From Gemmatimonadota bacterium (lineage in GTDB: Bacteria > Gemmatimonadota > Gemmatimonadetes > Gemmatimonadales > Gemmatimonadaceae): 64,000 nucleotides of DNA. A model generated the notes under the pieces. The model made no database searches, had not been told where the DNA came from, and worked only from the letters and a program-made list of their open reading frames with translations. A program made the position numbers and the translations under genes. This document shows positions 35,764-43,461 of the stretch, piece by piece (within the stretch, counting starts at the first letter, position 1; the number at the start of each line of letters is the position of its first letter). The stretch spans positions 558,001-622,000 of the forward strand of contig JADJNZ010000001.1 of assembly GCA_016714015.1 (NCBI GenBank), in the 5' to 3' direction.

Positions 35764-36546
35764 ATGGCCAGTCGCCAATCGGCCCGCTCGCTCCGCCAGG
35801 AGTACCAGCAGTACCTGGAGCGCGAGGTCGAGGACTACAAGATCTCGGTCCCGACGGCGGTGCTGCACGGCATCGCGACGGAAGCGGCGCGCGCACTGGA
35901 CGAGGGGGCGCAGATCGGGATGCGCGAGGTGATGCTCGCCGACGAGGTGGACCGGATCATCGTGGCGCGGTTGCGCATCCCCTCGTACGACACCTGGCGC
36001 CGGCGGCGCGAGAAGAACGCGAACGAGCTGCGGCGGCCCGAGCACTGGGGCCTGCGGCACGACACGCCGCTCACGCAGGCCATCCCGCGCATCGCGGGGA
36101 CCTCGCCTTCCGTCGTGGTGGCCGGCGCGCGCGTGGAAGGGTCGGCGCTCTACCTCGCCGCCAACGGCTGCGAGGTGACGGCGATCGAGCCCGAGCAGGC
36201 GGTGGTCAATCGCGTGCTGCGCGCGGCGCAGGATGCGGGGCTCACCGAGAAGGTGCGCGGCTTCGTCGCGGACCTGGTGAGCTTCAGTCCCGATGGACCG
36301 ATCGCCGCGGTGATCTGCACCCCCGCGGCCTTCGCCGGCCTCTCGGTGTTCGAGCGCGAGCAGGTCTTCCAGCTGCTGCAGCACTCGACGACCGACGGCG
36401 GCGTGCACCTCATCGAGACGCTCATCGCCGGCCAGCAGGTGCTCACCGAGGAGGAACTGCGGAAGCGGTACGACGGCTGGGAGATCTCCATGGTGCCCGA
36501 ACCGGGGGCCTCGCGGACCTTCATGGCGAAGAAGCCGCTCATGTGA
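35764..36546 (+). CDS. SAM-dependent methyltransferase-like protein
   Basis: Product of 260 residues from the ATG at 35764. The N-terminal half is helical (SLRQEYQQYLEREVEDYKIS) and the C-terminal half has a Rossmann-like order: SVVVAGARVEGSALYLAANG, then CEVTAIEPEQAVVNRVLRAA and VRGFVADL. The usual GxGxG motif I is modified to AGARVEGS. Later strands (IAAVICTPAAFAGL, GGVHLIETLIAG) fit the fold. The substrate is unknown. The frame before the ATG is repeat B3 and is not coding. Confidence 0.7.
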   Translation: MASRQSARSLRQEYQQYLEREVEDYKISVPTAVLHGIATEAARALDEGAQIGMREVMLADEVDRIIVARLRIPSYDTWRRRREKNANELRRPEHWGLRHDTPLTQAIPRIAGTSPSVVVAGARVEGSALYLAANGCEVTAIEPEQAVVNRVLRAAQDAGLTEKVRGFVADLVSFSPDGPIAAVICTPAAFAGLSVFEREQVFQLLQHSTTDGGVHLIETLIAGQQVLTEEELRKRYDGWEISMVPEPGASRTFMAKKPLM

Positions 36547-36787
36547 GGCGCGATGTGAGTCGCGATGTGACGCGGCCGGTCTTGTATTGGAATGACACAC
36601 CGGAAGCGTTCCGGCTCGTGTCAGAGTGCGACGACAGGGTCATCCGCGCCGGACGCGGGTGACCCTAACCCGTTGTGGGATATGATGGTTACGCCGCGAG
36701 GAAACTGGCACCCAACGTGCGACGTCCTACTGGCATAGGGAGCGCCTTTCGCGCCCCCACCTATTAGGTAGTCGGACGGAGGAGTCC
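36547..36787. other. leader region upstream of the 54-residue gene
   Basis: No gene is visible. A possible promoter is TATGAT at about 36680 with a weak GTGACC 16 bp upstream. An imperfect GC stem (GGGAGCGCCTTTCGCGCCCCC) lies at 36738-36758. Confidence 0.3.
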
Positions 36788-36952
36788 ATGGATCGGATCG
36801 CGCAGGCTCAGGTGGAACAGGAGCCGATCGGCATCGTCATCTCGAGCGGCAACCGCACCGAGGCGCAGCCGCGCTTCTGGGCGTATGAGTGGTGGCCGGG
36901 GCCGGAGGAAGCGCCGGAAGTCGTGCTTGCGGGGGCGAATCGGGCAGCGTGA
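36788..36952 (+). CDS. small protein of 54 residues
   Basis: ATG at 36788 is preceded by GGAGGAG 5 nt upstream, an excellent ribosome binding site. The product begins MDRIAQAQVEQEPIGIVISS and contains RFWAYEWWPGPEEAPEVVL. The two-strand pattern with an aromatic YEWWPGP segment looks like a small folded protein. I recall similar short proteins in related bacteria but cannot name a family. A strong terminator follows 30 bp after the stop, so it is a monocistronic gene. Confidence 0.62.
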   Translation: MDRIAQAQVEQEPIGIVISSGNRTEAQPRFWAYEWWPGPEEAPEVVLAGANRAA

Positions 36953-36959
36953 TGGGGCG

Positions 36960-37053
36960 ATGAAGGCTGAAGGATGAAAGGGGGGCGCCCGTACGGGCGC
37001 CCCTTTTTTCGTGCGCGCGATCGCTTTCAACCTTCCTCCTTCGACCTTCATCC
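36960..37053. repeat. family A intergenic inverted repeat, copy A3
   Basis: Left arm ATGAAGGCTGAAGGATGAAAG and right arm CTTTCAACCTTCCTCCTTCG then ACCTTCAT, around the GC palindrome at 36982-37003. This is the clearest family member. Confidence 0.85.
36982..37009 (+). terminator. intrinsic terminator inside repeat A3
   Basis: Ten-base-pair stem GGGGCGCCCG / CGGGCGCCCC with a TA loop step, followed by six T. This is a textbook Rho-independent terminator for the 54-residue gene and shows that family A elements can act as terminators. Confidence 0.88.
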
Positions 37054-37060
37054 CGATAAC

Positions 37061-37097
37061 AACAAAGGGACCGGCGCAGAGCGCCGATCCCTTTGTT
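37061..37097 (-). terminator. terminator after the 20-residue lysine/alanine-rich gene
   Basis: Stem AACAAAGGGA-C-CGGCGC against GCGCCG-A-TCCCTTTGTT with a 3-nt AGA loop, starting 15 bp past the stop of the tiny gene at 37113. It has an A/T-rich base on the outer side. Confidence 0.7.
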
Positions 37098-37112
37098 GTG
37101 TGGAGCAACAGC

Positions 37113-37175
37113 TTACTTCTTCTTCGCGGCCTTCTTCTTGGTGGCCTTCTTCGCAGTCTTCTTCTTGGCAGCCAT
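37113..37175 (-). CDS. tiny lysine/alanine-rich basic protein (20 residues)
   Basis: Complete ORF MAAKKKTAKKATKKKAAKKK followed by TAA. AGGAG sits 9 nt before the ATG (CCAGGAGATAGTACCATG) and a terminator hairpin follows the stop, so it has the marks of a real gene despite its size. The composition equals histone H1/HU C-terminal tails (AKK repeats), so non-specific binding to DNA or RNA is the natural guess. It is not fused to any globular domain. It lies downstream of the TldD/TldE operon on the same strand. Confidence 0.68.
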   Translation of the reverse strand: MAAKKKTAKKATKKKAAKKK

Positions 37176-37304
37176 GGTACTATCTCCTGGAAAGGAGGGG
37201 TTCGTCCCTGCCGATCCCCCGGTGGATCGGTGGGTCATGCGACGATCGAACGACCGCCGCATCTTGGACCGCCGCGTACCGAATGGAGCATCGCGGCGGG
37301 TGGA

Positions 37305-38684
37305 TCAGACAGCCTCGGAGAGGCTGGTGAAGTTGAAATCTCGGACCTTGATCGCCGGCATCACCACCGCTCCACCGGCTTCCGTCCCTGCGAGCCGCTC
37401 TGCCGTACCGAGCATCTCGAGGTTGTTGAGCATGAACAGCGGCGACTCGTTGAACCGCAGATTGCGAATCGGACGCGAAATTCTTCCCTCTTCAATAAGG
37501 AAAGTTCCGTCCCGCGTCAAGCCCGTATAAAGAATGGTGCGTGGATCGACTTCGCGCAAATACCACAAACGGGTGACCAGGATGCCCCGCTGCGTGCTCC
37601 GGATCATCTCGTCCATCGACGCCGATCCGCCCTGCATCTTCAGCGACGTCGTGCCGCCCGTCGGCACCTTCCCCTGCTTCTTCGCCCAGAAGCGCGAGTA
37701 CTGCAGCTGCTTCAACGCGCCGTTCTCGAGCCATACCTGCCGCGCGATCGGGAGTCCTTCGCCGTCGAACGGCTGCGTGAGCAGCTGCGCATCGGACGGA
37801 TCCGAGTAGAGCGTCACCCGTTCATCGACGATCTTCTCCCCGACCTTGTTACCACCGCCCTGCTTCGCGAAGGGCGATCGCCCCTCGTCGGCGAGGCGCG
37901 CATCCGCATAGCCGGCGACGAGCTGCACGAGGTCGCCCACCGCCTGCGGCTCGAGGATCACGGTGTAGCGCCCCGGCTCGATCGCCTGCGGATTGCGCGA
38001 CGTGCGCGCCTTGTCGATCGCGCGCAGCGAGACCTTCTCGAAGTCGATCTGCTTCCAATCCGGATGATCGGCGCCGGCCCACCCCGAGCCCGTCCCGTCC
38101 GTCGTGCGCACGGTGAGCGTGTAGTTCACGCTCGTGCTCGGGTGGTACGCGAACATCCCCTTGTTGTTGCCGAGCGCGTTGCAGCCGGCGCCGACGACGA
38201 GATAGCCCGCCGCCTTGATGTCCCCCGCCTTCCGCGCCGGCGCCAGTGCCGTGAGCGCCGCCTGCGCCCGCTCGGCGGCCTGGATGTTCGCCGTCGTGTC
38301 GATGTAGCCCTTCACGTCCACGTAGCGCTGCGGCTCCAGCTCCGGCATCGCCTCCGGATCGTCCGGCGCGAGGCGCGCGAGCCGCTCCGACTGCTCCACG
38401 CAGCGGCGCAGCGAGGCCTCGGAGAGGTCGTTCGTGGTCACCACCGCGTGCTTGGGCCCGAACGAGCTCTGCACCGCGATGCCCGCATCCACCACCGACC
38501 CGGCGGTGCTCATCTGGTTGTCGGCGAAGCGGACGTTGCTCGTCCACCCCGTCCCGACCGAGACGTTGATCGAGTCGGCCTTGGACATCTTCACGACCTG
38601 CTCGACGATCGCCTGCGCCTCGGCGCGCGAGAGGAGCGCGCCAGCCGGCACGGCGTCCCGAAGGCTCTTGGGGGCGGTGCTCAC
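37305..38684 (-). CDS. tldE: TldE/PmbA-type metalloprotease subunit (pair 1)
   Basis: Protein of 459 residues, partner of TldD in the TldD/E heterodimeric protease. The GTG at 38684 overlaps the tldD stop (GTGA). Family blocks are NVRFADNQMSTAGSVVDAGI, RYTVILEPQAVGDLVQLVAG, VDERVTLYSDPSD, MDEMIRSTQRGILVTRLWYL, REVDPRTILYTGLTRDGTFL and IRNLRFNESPLFMLNNLEML. No HExxxH motif is present, as expected for TldE. It is the last gene of a four-gene coupled operon. A close paralogue is two genes upstream. Confidence 0.9.
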   Translation of the reverse strand: MSTAPKSLRDAVPAGALLSRAEAQAIVEQVVKMSKADSINVSVGTGWTSNVRFADNQMSTAGSVVDAGIAVQSSFGPKHAVVTTNDLSEASLRRCVEQSERLARLAPDDPEAMPELEPQRYVDVKGYIDTTANIQAAERAQAALTALAPARKAGDIKAAGYLVVGAGCNALGNNKGMFAYHPSTSVNYTLTVRTTDGTGSGWAGADHPDWKQIDFEKVSLRAIDKARTSRNPQAIEPGRYTVILEPQAVGDLVQLVAGYADARLADEGRSPFAKQGGGNKVGEKIVDERVTLYSDPSDAQLLTQPFDGEGLPIARQVWLENGALKQLQYSRFWAKKQGKVPTGGTTSLKMQGGSASMDEMIRSTQRGILVTRLWYLREVDPRTILYTGLTRDGTFLIEEGRISRPIRNLRFNESPLFMLNNLEMLGTAERLAGTEAGGAVVMPAIKVRDFNFTSLSEAV

Positions 38685-40300
38685 TGGGTCCTCCCGGTGT
38701 TGATCACGTTGACCTGACGGAAGCGGGCCGGCGGCGCGCCGTGGCTCACCGCGTTGCTCTGGCTCGGCTGACCCTTGCCGTCGAAGAACGACCCGCCGAG
38801 CTCGTAGCTCGCGCGGCCGCCGATCGCGTCCATCGAGTTCCAGAAGTCGGGCGTGCGGATCTGGTAGGCGACGTCCTTGAGCATCCCGCCGAGCTTGCCG
38901 CCCTTGATCTCGTAGTACGTCTGCCCGCCGAACTGGGCGTTGTAGCGCTGCTGGTCGATCGAGAACGAGCCGTCGCCCACGATCGCGATGCCGTTGTCCA
39001 CGCCGGCGATCAGGTCGTTCCAGCTCGTATTGTCGGCCGCCGGGAGCAGCGAGACGTTGGGCATGCGCTGGAAGGCGACGCTCCCCCAGCTGTCCGCGTA
39101 CGAGCAGCCGTGCGAGCGCATTTGCTGGCCCTGCCTCGCGTACCAGCTCGAGAGCCACGGCGCCTGCTCGCGCGTGGTCTGGTAGTCGTTGAAGATCCCG
39201 TTCTTGACGATGAGGAACTCGTCGGGCTTCACGCCGTCGTCGTCGTAGCCGATGGTCGCGAGCGCGCCCTCCTGCGAACGGTCCCCCTGGATGTTCATGA
39301 GCGGCTTGCCGTACTGGAGCTTGCCGAGCTTCTCCTCGGGCGGCGCGATGAAGCTCGTGCCGGCGTAGTTGGCCTCGTAGCCCATCGCACGGTCGAGCTC
39401 GGTCGGATGCCCGATCGACTCGTGGATGGTGAGCCAGAGGTTGGACGGCGCGAGGACGAGGTCGTACTTCCCCACCTCCACCGGCTTGGCCTTGAGCTTC
39501 TCGGCGGCCTCCTCGCCCCACTTGCGGGCGCGGCCGGCGAGGTCGGCCTGCAGCACGTACTCGAAGCCGCGTCCCATCGGCGCGACCTCGTTGGCGGCGC
39601 GCGACTGGAAGTCGGAGAAGTCCGGCGCCACCGCGGTGGCGGTGAAGAGCGGCCAGCTGCGGATGAGCGTCTGGTCGATGACCGAGCCCTCGGTGCTCGC
39701 GAACTGCCGCTCCTGCTTCACGAAGAAGAGGACCGAGTTCACGAACTTCACGCCGGGGACCTTCATCGCCTCGGCGTTGGCCTTGAGCAGGAGGTCCACC
39801 TTCTGCTCGAGCGGCACCTCGAACGGGTCGGTCGTGTAGGGCGACTTCCAGGTGGCGTTGGGATAGGCCGGCGTGGGCGCGAGCGTGACCGCGCGGTCGC
39901 GGGCGACGCGGTTGGCCTTGGCGATGGCGACCGCCTCGCGGGCCGCGCTGGTCACGCCGTCGCGCGTGAGGGTGCGCGTGGCGGCGAAGCCCCAGCAGCC
40001 GTCCACGAGGGCACGGACGCCGGCGCCGAGGGTGTCGGTGTCGACGACGTTGATGATCTGCTGCTCGCGCGTGACGACGAAGTTCTGCTGGAAGCGCGCG
40101 ATGCGGCAATCGGCGTAACTGGCGCCGGCCATCTTGGCCGCGTTGATCGCGTCGAGGAGGAGCTCCTTGGACGCGCCGCTGCGGAAGCGGTCGAGGTGTT
40201 CGTGGGCCGGTGCCGCGTGGGCCCGGGCGGGACGGGAGGCGATGGCCAGACCCACGGCCGCCGCTCCCGTCGCCTTGAGGAAGTCCCTGCGATCGGTCAT
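38681..40300 (-). CDS. tldD: TldD-type metalloprotease with Tat signal (pair 1)
   Basis: Protein of 539 residues. The N-terminus MTDRRDFLKATGAAAVGLAI is a twin-arginine signal, so the product should be exported folded; classical TldD is cytoplasmic. The zinc motif HExxxH reads LTIHESIGHPTELDRAMGYE near residue 292. Other blocks are YEANYAGTSFIAP, VGDGSFSIDQQRYNAQFGGQ, YEIKGGKLGGMLKDVAYQIR and DGKGQPSQSNAVSHGAPPAR. The segment before GKGQP carries Asp where many TldD proteins have a Cys ligand. Its ATG overlaps the stop of the preceding TldE-type gene (ATGA). Confidence 0.9.
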   Translation of the reverse strand: MTDRRDFLKATGAAAVGLAIASRPARAHAAPAHEHLDRFRSGASKELLLDAINAAKMAGASYADCRIARFQQNFVVTREQQIINVVDTDTLGAGVRALVDGCWGFAATRTLTRDGVTSAAREAVAIAKANRVARDRAVTLAPTPAYPNATWKSPYTTDPFEVPLEQKVDLLLKANAEAMKVPGVKFVNSVLFFVKQERQFASTEGSVIDQTLIRSWPLFTATAVAPDFSDFQSRAANEVAPMGRGFEYVLQADLAGRARKWGEEAAEKLKAKPVEVGKYDLVLAPSNLWLTIHESIGHPTELDRAMGYEANYAGTSFIAPPEEKLGKLQYGKPLMNIQGDRSQEGALATIGYDDDGVKPDEFLIVKNGIFNDYQTTREQAPWLSSWYARQGQQMRSHGCSYADSWGSVAFQRMPNVSLLPAADNTSWNDLIAGVDNGIAIVGDGSFSIDQQRYNAQFGGQTYYEIKGGKLGGMLKDVAYQIRTPDFWNSMDAIGGRASYELGGSFFDGKGQPSQSNAVSHGAPPARFRQVNVINTGRTQ

Positions 40301-41670
40301 CAGATGGCGTCGCTCGTGCTGGTGAAGTTGAAGTCGCGGCACTTGAGCGGCGGCACGATGATCGCCTGCCCCGGTCCGCCCGACTCCGACGCGCTCACGC
40401 GCTCGGGCCGGCCCATGTCCATGAGGTTGTTCAGCATGAAGATGGGGGATTCGTTGTACCGCAGGTTCTTGACCGGACGCGTGACCTTGCCGTTCTCGAT
40501 GAGGAACGTCCCGTCGCGCGTGAGCCCGGTGAACAGGATCGTGCGCGGGTCCACCCCACGGATGTACCAGAAGCGCGTCACGAGGATCCCGCGCTCGGTC
40601 CCGGCGACGAGTTCCTCGATCGACTTCGTCCCGCCCTGCATCGCGAGCGTGCCGCCGGCGTTCACCGGCGCCTTGCCCGTCTTCTGCGCCCAGAACCGGT
40701 CGTACGCGAGGTTCTTCACCACGCCGTTCTCGATCCAGGTCACCTTCTGCGTCGGCATCCCGTCGCCGCCGAAGGTGTTGGCCGGCACGCGCGGGTCGAG
40801 CGGGTCGGAGACGAGGGTCACGCGCTCGTCTACGACCTTCTCGCCGATCTTGTTTCCGCCGCCGGCCTTGGAGAAGAAGCTCCGCCCCTCGTCGGCGCCG
40901 CGCGCGTTCACCGCGCCGGAGATGAGCTGCACGAGGTTCGCGACCGCGGTCGGCTCGAGCACCACCGTGTACCGCCCCGGCTCGATCGCCACCGGGTTCA
41001 CCGACCGCCGCGCCTTCTCGATCGCCCGCTCGGCGAGGAGCCGCGGATCGATGCGCCGCCAATCGTTGTCCGACGCACCGGCCCAGCCGGAGCCGGTGCC
41101 GTCGGGCGTGCGCACGGTGGTGGTGAAGGCCGTGGAGGTGTTCCGCGAGTAGGCGAAGAGCCCCTTGCTGTTGGCGATCGCGAAGGAGTTGGCGTTCGCC
41201 TCGATGTACCCGGTGGAGATGAACCCGGCGCGACGCGCGGGCTCGGTGATCGCGCGCACCGCGTCGGCGCGCGCCTCGGGCTCGAGCGACGCGGTCGCAT
41301 CGCTCCAGTTGATCGCCTCCTGGTACTGCTGCGGCCCCAGCTCCGGCAGGAGCTCCGGGTCCTCGGGCGCGAGCCGCGCGATCCGCTCGGCGTTCTGCAC
41401 CGCCGCGCGCAGCGACGCGTCGTCGAGCCGGTTCACGGTGACGTTCGCCACCCGCTTGCCGATCACCGCGCGGATGGTGACCGCGGCGTTGTAGTCGTCG
41501 CCGGCGGTGGAGATCTGGTTCACCGCGAAGCGGGTGTTCTGGCGCATCCCGCTGTTCACGGTGACGCGGCACTCGTCGGCGGTGGAGTAGCCGAGGACCT
41601 TCTTGGTGATGGCCTCGCACTCGGCGCGCGAGAGGTGCGGGGCGATGGCGTAGAGCGACCGGGCGGGCAT
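40300..41670 (-). CDS. tldE: TldE/PmbA-type metalloprotease subunit (pair 2)
   Basis: Protein of 456 residues, clearly paralogous to the TldE of pair 1: TRFAVNQISTAGDDYNAAVT, GRYTVVLEPTAVANLVQLIS, VDERVTLVSDPLDPRVPANT, RGVDPRTILFTGLTRDGTFL, and VKNLRYNESPIFMLNNLMDM. It starts MPARSLYAIAPHLSRAECEA with no signal peptide, unlike its TldD partner. Its ATG overlaps the preceding tldD stop and its own stop overlaps the next tldD start. Confidence 0.9.
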   Translation of the reverse strand: MPARSLYAIAPHLSRAECEAITKKVLGYSTADECRVTVNSGMRQNTRFAVNQISTAGDDYNAAVTIRAVIGKRVANVTVNRLDDASLRAAVQNAERIARLAPEDPELLPELGPQQYQEAINWSDATASLEPEARADAVRAITEPARRAGFISTGYIEANANSFAIANSKGLFAYSRNTSTAFTTTVRTPDGTGSGWAGASDNDWRRIDPRLLAERAIEKARRSVNPVAIEPGRYTVVLEPTAVANLVQLISGAVNARGADEGRSFFSKAGGGNKIGEKVVDERVTLVSDPLDPRVPANTFGGDGMPTQKVTWIENGVVKNLAYDRFWAQKTGKAPVNAGGTLAMQGGTKSIEELVAGTERGILVTRFWYIRGVDPRTILFTGLTRDGTFLIENGKVTRPVKNLRYNESPIFMLNNLMDMGRPERVSASESGGPGQAIIVPPLKCRDFNFTSTSDAI

Positions 41671-43292
41671 CAGGCGGTCCTCCCGGTGTTGATCACGTTG
41701 ATCTGCTTGTGTCGCGTGGGCGGACAGCCGTGACTGACCGCATTGGACTGCGCGGGCTGGCCCTTGCCGTCGCCGAACGCCCCGCCGAGCTCGTAGCTGC
41801 GCTTGCCGCCGATCATGTCGAGCGCGTTCCAGAACTCCGGCGTGCGGATCTGGTAGGCGACGTCCTTGAGCATGCCGGTGATCTTGCCGCCCTTCACCTC
41901 GTAGAAGAGCTGGCCGCCGAACTGCGCGTTGTAGCGCTGCTGGTCGATGGAGAACGAGCCGTCGCCGACGATGGCGATGCCGTTGTCTGTCGCGGCGATG
42001 AGGTCCTCCCAGACGAGGTCGCGCTCGCCGGGCATGAGGTTCACGTTGGGCATGCGCTGGAACTGGACGTCGGCCCAGGTCTGCGCGTAGGAGCAGCCGT
42101 GGCTGCGCGTGGGCTTCCCGTTCTGCTTGTACCACCAGTCGAGCCACATCGCCTGCTCGCGCGTGGTCTGGTAGTCCACGAACATGCCGTCCTTCACGAT
42201 GTGGAAGTCCTCGGGGGCGACGCCCTCGTCGTCCCAGCCGCAGGCGGAGAGCGAACCCGGCGCCGAGCGGTCGGCGAGGACGTTCATGAAGCTCGGGCCC
42301 ATGCGGAACTTCCCGAGCTTCTCCTCCGGCGGCGAGAGGTAGCTCGTGCCGGCGTAGTTGGCCTCGAAGCCGTAGGCGCGGTCGAGCTCGGTCGGGTGCG
42401 CGATCGCCTCGTGGATGGTGAGCCAGAGGTGCGTCGGGTGCAGGATGAGGTCGTAACGGCCCACCTCCACCGGCTTGGCGCTGAGCTTCTCCTTCGCCTC
42501 CTCCACCCAGCGCGCGGCGTGCTGCTTCATGTCGTTGTCGAGCACATGCTCGTAGCCGAGCCCCTTGGGCTGGATGTCCGTGCTCTGCCGCGTGGTGAAG
42601 TCGCGGTTGTCCGGCGACGTCATGGTGACCGTCATGCCGGGCTGGGCGCGGAAGATCGTCTGCTGCGTGACGGTGCCGAGCGTGCTCGCGAAGGTCTTCT
42701 CGTCCTTGAGGAAGAACATGTTGGAGTTCACGAAGCGCGCGCCGGCGGCCATGGCGGCGGCGTTGGCGTCGAGGAGGTAGGCGACCTTGTCCTCGATGGC
42801 GACGGTGAACGGATCGATCCTGATGGGCGATCGCCAGACGCCGTTGGGCACCGGCGGATGGTGGATGGGCGCGAGCTGGAGCGGCTTCACCATCGCGGCG
42901 CGGTTGGCCTTGGCCTGCGCGACGGCCTGCCGCGCGACGCGCACCACCTCGTCCGGGGTGAGGTTGCTCGAGGCGGCGAAGCCCCACGCGCCGCCGACGA
43001 GGACGCGGACGCCGAAGCCGAAGGTCTCGTTGTCGCCGATGTTGGTCACGCGCCGCTCGCGCGTGCCGATGTTCTGGGAGCGGGCGCTCGAGATGCGGCA
43101 ATCGGCGTAGTCGGCGCCGGCGGACTTGGCGGCGTCCACCGCGCGGATGGCGAGTTCCTTGTGGGCGGGGTCGCCCTGGAAGACGGCGGGCGGCTGGGCC
43201 GCCGCGGGGCGACCGAGGGCGGCTGAAGCCAGGCCGACGGCGGCCGCCGCGGCGGCGGACTGGCCGATGAATTCTCTTCGGGAAGCGGTCAC
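41670..43292 (-). CDS. tldD: TldD-type metalloprotease with Tat signal (pair 2)
   Basis: Protein of 540 residues from the GTG at 43292 (GAGG 8 nt upstream). The signal TASRREFIGQSAAAAAAVGL is twin-arginine type and ends near ALGRPAAAQ. The zinc motif is LTIHEAIAHPTELDRAYGFE near residue 291. SHGCSYAQTW, VGDGSFSIDQQRYNAQFGGQ, LFYEVKGGKITGMLKDVAYQ and GDGKGQPAQSNAVSHGCPPT align with pair 1. It is the first gene of the operon. The in-frame sequence before the start is a half copy of repeat family A. Confidence 0.9.
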   Translation of the reverse strand: MTASRREFIGQSAAAAAAVGLASAALGRPAAAQPPAVFQGDPAHKELAIRAVDAAKSAGADYADCRISSARSQNIGTRERRVTNIGDNETFGFGVRVLVGGAWGFAASSNLTPDEVVRVARQAVAQAKANRAAMVKPLQLAPIHHPPVPNGVWRSPIRIDPFTVAIEDKVAYLLDANAAAMAAGARFVNSNMFFLKDEKTFASTLGTVTQQTIFRAQPGMTVTMTSPDNRDFTTRQSTDIQPKGLGYEHVLDNDMKQHAARWVEEAKEKLSAKPVEVGRYDLILHPTHLWLTIHEAIAHPTELDRAYGFEANYAGTSYLSPPEEKLGKFRMGPSFMNVLADRSAPGSLSACGWDDEGVAPEDFHIVKDGMFVDYQTTREQAMWLDWWYKQNGKPTRSHGCSYAQTWADVQFQRMPNVNLMPGERDLVWEDLIAATDNGIAIVGDGSFSIDQQRYNAQFGGQLFYEVKGGKITGMLKDVAYQIRTPEFWNALDMIGGKRSYELGGAFGDGKGQPAQSNAVSHGCPPTRHKQINVINTGRTA

Positions 43293-43309
43293 GCGGTCCT
43301 CTTCGAGGG

Positions 43310-43355
43310 ATGAAGGCTGAAGGATGAAGGGTGAAAGGGGCCGCTCCTTCATCTC
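43310..43355. repeat. family A repeat, short copy A4
   Basis: GATGAAGGCTGAAGGATGAAG then GGTGAAAGGGG on the left and CTCCTTCATCTC on the right. It lacks the central palindrome and is shorter than the others. It lies 17 bp upstream of the tldD pair 2 start and thus in its leader. Confidence 0.7.
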
Positions 43356-43461
43356 GGGCATGTTCGCTCTCGCGTCAACGCATCGCAAGCCGTAGCCGTT
43401 GCCTTTCGTCACCGGCGCCACGATCCTTGAGACACCCCCTGGCCCACGAGAGTTTCTCGGC

